DNA from: Streptosporangiaceae bacterium
GTDB taxonomy: Bacteria; Actinomycetota; Actinomycetes; Streptosporangiales; Streptosporangiaceae
DNA length: 5,949 bases
NCBI GenBank assembly: GCA_030052355.1
Contig: JASIGS010000423.1
Span: 1-5,949 of the forward strand
Reading direction: 5' to 3'
Shown here: piece by piece, positions 1-4,520 of the stretch
How positions within the stretch are numbered: position 1 is the stretch's first letter
Layout of the letters: each line of letters opens with the position of its first letter
Position numbers and translations under genes: made by a program
The notes under the pieces: model-generated
What the model saw: only the letters and a program-made list of their open reading frames with translations
Databases searched by the model: none
Told to the model about the DNA's origin: nothing

Positions 1-231
1 CTCGGCGAGGCCGCCGGGCGCTCCCTGATCGTCATCCTCAGGGACGCCCACCGGCATCCCGCCGCCGCAGAGTCCGCGACCATGATCCTCGACGCTCGCC
101 CCGACGCCGTCGTCGTGGAGATGGGGCTGCCCTTCTGGCGGCCGCCCGCTGCCTGCTACCTGGCTAGCTACGGCGCCGCCCGCAGCAACGGCCGGGCTGT
201 CGCAGAGATCCTCGGGCTAGCCGAGAGCTAG
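1..231 (+). CDS. Family 3 glycoside hydrolase (beta-N-acetylhexosaminidase, NagZ-like), C-terminal fragment
   Basis: The window opens inside this gene in frame 1; 76 codons and a TAG stop are visible. The fragment has the end-of-protein pattern of actinobacterial GH3 beta-N-acetylhexosaminidases: a Rossmann-like strand and helix (RSLIVILRDAHRHP), then RPDAVVVEMGLP, and a final segment with a Gly-Ala-Ala-Arg-Ser-Asn-Gly-Arg-Ala run before the stop. In the family this C-terminal alpha/beta/alpha domain follows the catalytic TIM barrel, and the enzymes release N-acetylglucosamine from chitin oligomers or muropeptides. The catalytic residues lie outside the window, so substrate and localisation cannot be judged. 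A terminator hairpin starts 25 bases after the stop, so this looks like the last gene of its transcript. The family call rests on remembered motif similarity of a short piece. Confidence 0.7.
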   Translation, partial: LGEAAGRSLIVILRDAHRHPAAAESATMILDARPDAVVVEMGLPFWRPPAACYLASYGAARSNGRAVAEILGLAES

Positions 232-256
232 CTCGTCAACTCGGCCTAATCCCTAA

Positions 257-279
257 AAGCCGGCCTTCAACGCCGGTTT
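257..279 (+). terminator. Intrinsic terminator-like hairpin after the glycoside hydrolase gene
   Basis: The left arm AAGCCGGC (257-264) pairs with the right arm GCCGGTTT (272-279), giving eight pairs including one G-T wobble. The 7-base loop is CTTCAAC. The stem begins 25 bases after the stop at 231. The three T residues sit in the closing arm rather than after it, and CCC follows, so the U-tract is short, as is common in high-GC actinomycetes. It lies upstream of the Rrf2 promoter region and probably insulates that gene from readthrough. Confidence 0.6.
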
Positions 280-290
280 CCCGGAGCGGC

Positions 291-333
291 TTGCCCACGG
301 ACGGTCCCGGTACCTGCATAATGCTGCATATGC
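291..333 (+). promoter_or_regulatory. Putative promoter and operator of the Rrf2 gene, overlapping its start codon
   Basis: A -10-like box CATAAT (317-322) lies 7 bases before the ATG at 330, which would put the transcription start at or next to the start codon, a leaderless arrangement common in actinomycetes. A weak -35 candidate, TTGCCC (291-296), sits 20 bases upstream, a longer spacer than normal. Over the -10 box and start codon, GCAT and ATGC tetramers alternate (316-319, 321-324, 326-329, 330-333), giving nested inverted repeats. No Shine-Dalgarno sequence precedes the ATG. A repressor bound here would block RNA polymerase, so autoregulation by the encoded Rrf2 protein is plausible but inferred. 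Confidence 0.4.
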
Positions 334-794
334 GTCTGTCCGCTCGCTCCGACTATGCGCTGCGCGCCGTCATCGAACTGGCCGCCTCCGGCGCGGGCCA
401 CGTCACTGCCGACCAGCTTGCCAAGACCCAGGCCATCCCCGGCAAGTTCCTCGAGGCGATCCTGACCCAGCTGCGCCGGGCCGGCCTGGTGCGCAGCCAG
501 CGCGGCCCTGACGGCGGGTTCTGGCTGGCCCGCCCGGCCAGCGAGATATCGCTCGCCGACATCATCAGGGCCATCGACGGCCCGCTGGTCGGCGTGCGCG
601 GCGAGCGGCCGGAGAACCTGGGCTACGTCGGCGCCGCGGAGCCGCTGCAGACCGTGTGGATAGCCCTCCGGGCCAACGAGCGTGCCATCCTCGAGGAGGT
701 CACGCTCGAGCACATAGTGTCCGGCGAACTGCCGGCTAGCGTGCGGGCGCTCGCCGAGAACCCGGCGGCCTGGACGTCCCACTCACCCAACTAG
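330..794 (+). CDS. Rrf2-family transcriptional regulator lacking iron-sulfur cysteines
   Basis: The 154-residue protein fits Rrf2 length. The N-terminus (MRLSARSDYALRAVIELA) is the family's first helix; a winged HTH follows, with recognition helices at about residues 25-54 and the wing at 56-69 (RSQRGPDGGFWLARP). The C-terminal part holds the dimerisation helix (about 103-125). Family members are dimeric DNA-binding repressors, some sensing Fe-S status, NO or cysteine. This one has no cysteine at all, so it cannot bind the IscR/NsrR-type cluster, and its ligand is unknown. The start at 330 is chosen because family proteins begin at this Met-Arg-Leu-Ser; ATG 321 and TTG 291 are in frame but add non-conserved residues. 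It stands alone: a terminator separates it from the gene upstream, and it converges on the clgR-like gene downstream, so its target is not evident. Confidence 0.9.
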   Translation: MRLSARSDYALRAVIELAASGAGHVTADQLAKTQAIPGKFLEAILTQLRRAGLVRSQRGPDGGFWLARPASEISLADIIRAIDGPLVGVRGERPENLGYVGAAEPLQTVWIALRANERAILEEVTLEHIVSGELPASVRALAENPAAWTSHSPN

Positions 795-823
795 GCGTCT
801 ACCAGCGGGCCCAGCTAGGCGTC
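791..823 (+). repeat. Imperfect 24-base tandem repeat carrying duplicated in-frame stop codons
   Basis: CTAGGCGTC occurs at 791-799 and again at 815-823, exactly 24 bases apart. The flanks are also similar (CCAGCGGG after the first copy, CAGCTGCGGG after the second). The first copy contains the TAG stop of the Rrf2 gene (792-794), and the second contains another TAG (816-818) in the same frame. Readthrough would add only seven residues. This looks like a small slippage duplication at a gene end. Confidence 0.5.
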
Positions 824-845
824 CAGCTGCGGGATGGCAACGAGG

Positions 846-870
846 CCTGGCTCAGTTCCGCCGAACCAGG
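846..870. terminator. Bulged hairpin in the convergent spacer, possible bidirectional terminator
   Basis: The outer stem CCTG (846-849) pairs with CAGG (867-870), and the inner stem GTTC (855-858) pairs with GAAC (863-866) around a CGCC loop. Five unpaired bases lie on the left side. It sits between the convergent Rrf2 and clgR-type genes, where a two-way terminator would be expected. There is no T-run on either side and the stem is interrupted, so its strength is doubtful. Confidence 0.3.
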
Positions 871-896
871 AGCGAGCTTCCGGGATCGATACTGGG

Positions 897-1418
897 CTAA
901 ACCGGCACCATGTTCGTGATGTCGCGGGCCAGTGAGTCGCCGTCGGGCAGCGACACCGGCTCGAGCAGCGGCTCAGCAGGCGGTACCAGGCGCTGCGCGT
1001 CGCGCGCCACGCGCTCCGGCACGACAACCGCCTCCCTGGCGGCGCCCTGCCGGGCGGGCTGGGGCAACCGCACACGCTGGGCCTGACCGGCCGGCACCCG
1101 CTCGACGCCTTCACGCGAACCCGGCCCGCCGGATCGCGCGAGCGCTGGCTCGAGCGGAACGCCGAAGACCGGCTCGCTCTGCAGCTCGGCCAGCGCGAAG
1201 TTGTCTGACACTTCCCGCAGCACCTGCGAGAGCGGCGCTCCCAGCGCGTCGCAGATCGAAGCGAGCAGCTCCGAGGACGCTTCCTTCTGGCCGCGCTCTA
1301 CTTCAGAGAGGTAGCCCAGGGAAACCCGGGCGGTGGCCGATACCTCACGCAGGGTGCGGCCCTGGCGAAGGCGCAGTCGCCGCAGCGCGTCGCCGAGCAG
1401 GTGACGAAGAAGGACCAT
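897..1418 (-). CDS. clgR: ClgR-type XRE-family transcriptional regulator with extended C-terminal tail
   Basis: The 173-residue protein has an N-terminal XRE helix-turn-helix domain (about residues 5-70). The recognition region ([20 protein letters not shown], 22-41, then [11 protein letters not shown]) is nearly identical to actinobacterial ClgR as I recall it. ClgR activates clp protease and chaperone genes. The ATG at 1418 is chosen because a strong purine-rich ribosome site, AGGGAGGGAG (1426-1435), lies 7 bases upstream; the frame stays open to another ATG at 1532, but the 38 added residues look unstructured. After the HTH domain comes an unusually long, low-complexity tail rich in Pro, Ala, Arg and Glu (about 80-173). 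It ends in Val-Pro-Val, whereas ClgR proteins studied for ClpP-dependent turnover end in a short hydrophobic/alanine signal. The gene follows cinA with a 110-base spacer that may hold its own promoter and operator. It is the last gene of the minus-strand cluster, and no pspA-like gene follows. A related XRE regulator remains possible. Confidence 0.8.
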   Translation of the reverse strand: MVLLRHLLGDALRRLRLRQGRTLREVSATARVSLGYLSEVERGQKEASSELLASICDALGAPLSQVLREVSDNFALAELQSEPVFGVPLEPALARSGGPGSREGVERVPAGQAQRVRLPQPARQGAAREAVVVPERVARDAQRLVPPAEPLLEPVSLPDGDSLARDITNMVPV

Positions 1419-1425
1419 CGTCGCG

Positions 1426-1435
1426 CTCCCTCCCT
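1426..1435 (-). promoter_or_regulatory. Strong ribosome binding site that fixes the clgR start
   Basis: On the minus strand the sequence reads AGGGAGGGAG, then seven bases, then ATG (1418). This is the best Shine-Dalgarno match in the window and argues for initiation at 1418 rather than at the upstream in-frame ATG at 1532, which has no comparable site. Confidence 0.75.
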
Positions 1436-1500
1436 GAGGTCGAGACCCTGACCCCTCTACCGTACCTGTCCCTGCGGACCATTCGGGAGAGGGCATCGCC

Positions 1501-1514
1501 GCGTGTTCACACGC
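1501..1514 (-). promoter_or_regulatory. Interrupted palindrome upstream of clgR, candidate operator
   Basis: GCGTGT-TC-ACACGC is a perfect inverted repeat with 6-base arms and a 2-base centre. It lies 83 bases upstream of the clgR start and 15 bases past the cinA stop. It partly overlaps a second inverted pair, GTGTT (1503-1507) and AACAC (1519-1523). The location suits a regulator site controlling a clgR-specific promoter, possibly by ClgR itself since autoregulation is known in the family. It does not match well any ClgR box I remember, so the binding protein is not assigned. Confidence 0.4.
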
Positions 1515-1528
1515 TGGTAACACTGTAA

Positions 1529-2020
1529 TCATTTTTCCTCTTCCCGCAACGCCCTGACCAGCAGCGACAGCACCTCGCGGACCGACGAGTCTCGCACGCC
1601 CGCGCGGTCGCCGGCAAGTGTCAGCGCCGCCCAGGCCGGTCCCCGCGGGCCGTCAGCTGCTATGAACACCGTCCCGGCGGGCTTGCCCTCGGCTGGCCCC
1701 GGCCCGGCGACGCCGGTCGTGGCGAGCCCGAACGTGCTGCCGAGACGCTCGCGCACCCCCCGCGCCATGGCGGTTGCCACCTCGGCGTGCACCGTGCCGC
1801 AGCGGGCCAGCAGGTCGGCGGGCACACCGAGGAGCGAGTTCTTCAGGTCCGCCGCGTAGGCCACGATTCCGCCGCGAAAGACCACCGAAGAACCCGGCAC
1901 GCTGGTCAGCGCACCCGCCACCAGGCCACCGGTCAGCGACTCGGCCACCGCCACCGTCATGCCGCGGCTGGCCAGCAGGCCGATAGCATCGGCGGCCAGC
2001 TGAGCCGTCCCCAGTGTCAC
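1529..2020 (-). CDS. cinA: CinA family C-terminal-domain protein, nicotinamide-nucleotide amidohydrolase
   Basis: The 163-residue protein consists of the CinA C-terminal domain alone (PncC type) and has no N-terminal molybdopterin-binding-like (COG1058) domain. Diagnostic motifs are [14 protein letters not shown] (23-36), whose serine is the likely nucleophile, FRGGIVAYA (48-56) and [20 protein letters not shown] (101-120). The family deamidates nicotinamide mononucleotide to nicotinate mononucleotide, recycling NMN released by NAD-dependent DNA ligase, in the cytoplasm. The gene starts with GTG at 2020; its first bases overlap the rimO stop as GTGA, with no clear Shine-Dalgarno, so it is probably translationally coupled to rimO. 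Its TGA stop likewise overlaps an ATG as ATGA at 1529-1532, but that ATG is not favoured as the clgR start. The stand-alone domain matches many actinobacterial homologues and E. coli PncC. The link to competence implied by the name is historical. Confidence 0.92.
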   Translation of the reverse strand: MTLGTAQLAADAIGLLASRGMTVAVAESLTGGLVAGALTSVPGSSVVFRGGIVAYAADLKNSLLGVPADLLARCGTVHAEVATAMARGVRERLGSTFGLATTGVAGPGPAEGKPAGTVFIAADGPRGPAWAALTLAGDRAGVRDSSVREVLSLLVRALREEEK

Positions 2021-3477
2021 GGCACGGGAGCAGGGACGGCGGCGACCAGGTCAACGCCGTCGCTAGCGGTCACGACCGCGCCCACCACGTCGCCTGGCTC
2101 GGCGTGCCGCGCGGTCACCTCGGTGCTGCCGTCCACCTCGGGCGCCTGGTGCGCGGCCCGGCCTAGGTACCGGCCGTCCGCCAGCACCTCCTCGACCAGC
2201 ACGTCGACGGTCTCGCCGATCCGGTCGGCTGCCCGCTCTGCCATCAGCTCGTCGGCCAGGCTGAGCAGTTCATCCACGCGCCGGGCGATCTCGTCGTCTG
2301 GCAGCTTGCCGGGCAGCCCGGCCGCCTCGGTGCCGTCTTCGTCCGAGTATCCGAATATGCCGATCGCATCGAGTCGTGCCTCGGCAAGAAAGTCCTCGAG
2401 CGCGGCCAGGTCGGACTCGGTCTCGCCCGGGAAGCCCACGATGAAGTTGGACCGGATCCCGGCGGCCGGAGCCAGGCTCCTGATCTGGTCGATCAGCTCG
2501 CAAAACCGCTGGCCGTCGCCGAACCGGCGCATGGACCGCAGGACGCTCCCGCTGGCGTGCTGGAACGACAGGTCGAAATATGGGGCGACGCCTGGCGTGG
2601 CGGCCAGGACCTCGACCAGCCCCGGCCTGACCTCCGCGGGCTGGAGATAGCTCACCCTGACCCGGCAGATACCCGGCACGCCGGCCAGCTGCGGCAGCAG
2701 CGACTCGAGCAGCCTGAGGTCGCCGAGGTCCTTGCCGTAGGACGTCGAGTTCTCGCTCACCAGCAGCAACTCGCGGGCGCCGTGATCAGCCAGCCAGCTC
2801 GCCTCGGTCAGCAGGTCTTGCGGCCGCCGGGACACGAACGCGCCGCGGAATGCCGGGATAGCGCAGAATGTGCATCGGCGGTCACAGCCAGAAGCGATCT
2901 TGAGAGGTGCTACCACGCCACCGCCGAGCCGGCGGCGCAGCACCCGTGGACCGGAAGCGGGCGCCACTCCTGGCGGGAGGTCAGCGAACCGGTCAGCCAC
3001 CACGGCGTGGCCGGGCGGCTGGGCGTGGCCGCTGCCTGGCCGGGCGGCCGGGGACAGCGGCAGCAGCTTGCGCCTGTCTCTCGGTTCGTGCGCCGTCCAC
3101 CGCTGACCTGCAGCGATGGCGTCCAGCCGGGCCGCAATGTCCTCGTAGTCATCGAAGCTGAGCACTTGCGCTTCGGGCATCGCCTGCCCGAGCTCGGATC
3201 CGTACCGCTCGGCGAGGCAGCCAGCGGCCGCCACCGTTGCGCCGCCGGCGGCGGCTTCCAGCAGCTCGTCGATCGACTCTTGCTTGGCCGCCTGGATGAA
3301 TCCGCAGGTGTTGACCAGCACCACGTCGGCGTCTTCTGAGCTCTCCGTCAGCCGCCAGCCGCCAGCCTCGAGCCGGGCGGCCAGTTCCTCGGAGTCCACG
3401 TCGTTCCGGGCGCAGCCCAAGCTCACGAGCCGGACGCTGTGCGCGGCTGCGGGCGGACCTGGCTGGCTGGCGGACAC
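2017..3477 (-). CDS. rimO: Ribosomal protein S12 methylthiotransferase RimO
   Basis: The 486-residue radical SAM enzyme transfers a methylthio group to the beta carbon of a conserved aspartate of ribosomal protein S12. The N-terminal methylthiotransferase domain carries the three ligands of the auxiliary [4Fe-4S] cluster: Cys22 (SLGCARN), Cys58 (NTCGF) and Cys87 (AAGCLAERY). The radical SAM motif is at 198-205 (CDRRCTFC), ligating the SAM-binding cluster. An [12 protein letters not shown] segment lies between the two domains, a spacing usual for actinobacterial RimO. The SAM barrel extends to about 400 ([25 protein letters not shown]), and a TRAM domain (about 412-480) ends the protein. Start and end of the S12 type rather than the tRNA-modifying MiaB type are indicated by SLGCARN and the overall pattern. 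The start is GTG at 3477 with a weak GGGT upstream. It lies 81 bases after the rodZ-like gene and overlaps cinA by four bases. Confidence 0.95.
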   Translation of the reverse strand: MSASQPGPPAAAHSVRLVSLGCARNDVDSEELAARLEAGGWRLTESSEDADVVLVNTCGFIQAAKQESIDELLEAAAGGATVAAAGCLAERYGSELGQAMPEAQVLSFDDYEDIAARLDAIAAGQRWTAHEPRDRRKLLPLSPAARPGSGHAQPPGHAVVADRFADLPPGVAPASGPRVLRRRLGGGVVAPLKIASGCDRRCTFCAIPAFRGAFVSRRPQDLLTEASWLADHGARELLLVSENSTSYGKDLGDLRLLESLLPQLAGVPGICRVRVSYLQPAEVRPGLVEVLAATPGVAPYFDLSFQHASGSVLRSMRRFGDGQRFCELIDQIRSLAPAAGIRSNFIVGFPGETESDLAALEDFLAEARLDAIGIFGYSDEDGTEAAGLPGKLPDDEIARRVDELLSLADELMAERAADRIGETVDVLVEEVLADGRYLGRAAHQAPEVDGSTEVTARHAEPGDVVGAVVTASDGVDLVAAVPAPVP

Positions 3478-3502
3478 ACCCGCAGACTACGGTAACGGCG
3501 CC

Positions 3503-3533
3503 GGTGCCAGGGCACCCGCGCCAGCCGGCTGGC
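3503..3533 (-). promoter_or_regulatory. Two adjacent palindromes between the rodZ-like gene and rimO
   Basis: A perfect 14-base palindrome, GCCAGCCGGCTGGC (3520-3533), is followed in the direction of transcription by a hairpin with arms GGTGC (3503-3507) and GCACC (3512-3516) around a CAGG loop. Both fit within the 81-base gap and end 25 bases before the rimO start. No U-tract follows, so this is not a standard terminator. Possible roles are partial attenuation, mRNA processing or 3'-end protection; none is shown by the sequence. Confidence 0.35.
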
Positions 3534-3558
3534 CGGCCCGACCCAACCTTGCCGCAGG

Positions 3559-4305
3559 TCAGGTGTAGCAGCCGCTCTTGGTGCAGGTCAGGTGCGCGAC
3601 GTTAATGCCGAGGTTGGAGTACGTCTTGCCGTTCTCGCGGAACGTTATCGCCGGCGGGTTGCCGATCGTCACGTTCACGGGGTGGTCCTCGATCCAGGTC
3701 ATCGGGTGCCCGGGCATGACATCGCCTTCGTAGATCAGCTGGCCTGATGCCGACGTCAGCTCGACCCAGCTATATCCCTTCGAGCCGGCCGCCAGGTTGA
3801 TCACGACCCGCTTCGGAGCGGGGGGCGGAGCCGGCGCCTTGGTGGTCGGCGTGGTCGTCGGGTGAGCGGCCGGCTTCAGGGCGTTCTTGGGATCGGTCGA
3901 GCCGGTAGCCGCCGAAGGCGACCGGTGCGCGGTGCTGAAGTAGTGGTAGCCGACCACGGCGAGCGCCGCGACCAGCCCGGCAACCAGGAGCGCGGCCCAG
4001 TTGGGGCGGCGCCGCTCCTTCAGCTTTACCGGGGTGAAGGGCCGGAACACGTCGGCCGCGGACACTGGCCGCGGCGGTGATTGGGTGGCGTCGTACTCCC
4101 TGATCAGCTGCTCGGGATCGAGCCCGACAGCCTTGGCCATGCTGCGGATGTGGCCTCGGGCGTAGAAGTCACCACCACACGCTGAGTAGTCACCACGCTC
4201 GATACCGCGGACGATGGTTTCCCTGATGCACGTCCGCTGGCTGACCTGCGCGATGGTGAGACCGGACTGGCGGCGCGCTTCCGCCAGCTCGTCACCGATG
4301 CTCAC
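3559..4305 (-). CDS. RodZ-like membrane protein with N-terminal HTH and C-terminal DUF4115
   Basis: The 248-residue protein has the RodZ layout. A cytoplasmic XRE-type HTH_25 domain (about 3-70; GDELAEARRQSGLTIAQVSQ, then the conserved Asp-Tyr/Phe-Tyr-Arg-Gly region at 39-54) precedes a basic stop (KERRRP, 96-101). A single transmembrane helix follows (about 103-123), then a Pro/Thr/Ala-rich linker (125-165) and an extracytoplasmic beta-rich DUF4115 domain (166-240; SWVELTSASGQLIYEGDV, IGNPPAITF). In rod-shaped bacteria RodZ ties MreB to the wall-synthesis machinery; the actinobacterial role is less defined. The start is GTG at 4305, with GGAGG (4312-4316) six bases upstream. Two cysteines, 241 and 246, lie in the outer domain near the C-terminus and could form a disulfide; 26 and 43 lie in the HTH domain. 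The gene follows ftsK after 215 bases and precedes rimO, a recurrent actinobacterial order. The gene name rodZ is not assigned because function in this clade is unproven. Confidence 0.88.
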   Translation of the reverse strand: MSIGDELAEARRQSGLTIAQVSQRTCIRETIVRGIERGDYSACGGDFYARGHIRSMAKAVGLDPEQLIREYDATQSPPRPVSAADVFRPFTPVKLKERRRPNWAALLVAGLVAALAVVGYHYFSTAHRSPSAATGSTDPKNALKPAAHPTTTPTTKAPAPPPAPKRVVINLAAGSKGYSWVELTSASGQLIYEGDVMPGHPMTWIEDHPVNVTIGNPPAITFRENGKTYSNLGINVAHLTCTKSGCYT

Positions 4306-4311
4306 GCGGAG

Positions 4312-4316
4312 CCTCC
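4312..4316 (-). promoter_or_regulatory. Ribosome binding site of the rodZ-like gene
   Basis: GGAGG on the minus strand stands six bases before the GTG at 4305. This supports the GTG start, which also places the first residues of the HTH domain right at the N-terminus. Confidence 0.65.
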
Positions 4317-4395
4317 ATTACTACGCTTCGTCCCGCGCGCAAAGGCGGCGGGCGAGTCATATGTTCTTGATTGCTGATCCAGTCACGGGATCGGT

Positions 4396-4406
4396 CACTT
4401 AGTGTA
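4396..4406 (-). promoter_or_regulatory. Weak candidate promoter of the rodZ-like gene
   Basis: The minus-strand hexamer TACACT (4406-4401) resembles a -10 box and lies about 95 bases upstream of the rodZ-like start. It overlaps a short palindrome, CACT-T-AGTG (4396-4404 on the plus strand). No convincing -35 element is seen at 16-18 bases. The surrounding stretch is less GC-rich than its neighbours, which fits a promoter, but the call is speculative. Confidence 0.25.
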
Positions 4407-4450
4407 GACAGGCGATTACTGGCCGTACTGGACCGGGCCTGCCGCGGGGT

Positions 4451-4486
4451 GCACGGTCAAAGTGTCTCGCCCGCGAGCAGCCGTGC
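4451..4486 (-). terminator. Two-tier hairpin downstream of ftsK
   Basis: The outer arms GCACGG (4451-4456) and CCGTGC (4481-4486) are exact complements, and an inner pair CTCGC (4466-4470) and GCGAG (4473-4477) lies between them. The internal loop is asymmetric (9 and 3 bases). It starts about 35 bases after the ftsK stop. No U-tract follows on the minus strand, so it may be a weak, U-tract-free terminator or an RNA 3'-end stabiliser rather than a classical intrinsic terminator. Confidence 0.4.
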
Positions 4487-4520
4487 CAAGCGCCTGCTTA
4501 CCGGATCATGAACCCCCGGG

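Noticed and set aside
291..329. TTG 291 or ATG 321 as the start of the Rrf2 gene
   Set aside because: The added residues are not family-like, and the -10-like box would lie inside the coding sequence; ATG 330 gives the conserved Met-Arg-Leu-Ser N-terminus.
267..782. A minus-strand frame (171 codons) covering the Rrf2 gene
   Set aside because: It mirrors the Rrf2 gene and has no recognisable motif; the plus-strand protein is a clear family member.
164..818. Cluster of six CTAG tetramers in the first 820 bases
   Set aside because: The count over the whole window is not above rough expectation for this base composition, and the sites fall at unrelated places (coding sequence and stop codons).
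1426..1435. AGGGAGGGAG as an FtsK-orienting polar sequence (KOPS-like)
   Set aside because: It lacks the GGGNAGGG spacing and is explained fully as the clgR ribosome binding site.
932..1528. A plus-strand frame (198 codons) opposite clgR
   Set aside because: The translation is Ala/Arg/Pro low-complexity sequence, while the minus strand encodes a recognised HTH domain with a strong ribosome site.
1787..2650. A long plus-strand reading frame (287 codons) opposite cinA and rimO
   Set aside because: It is antisense to two well-supported genes, is Ser/Arg/Pro/Thr-rich low-complexity sequence, and has no domain; high-GC codon bias on the true strand keeps such frames open.
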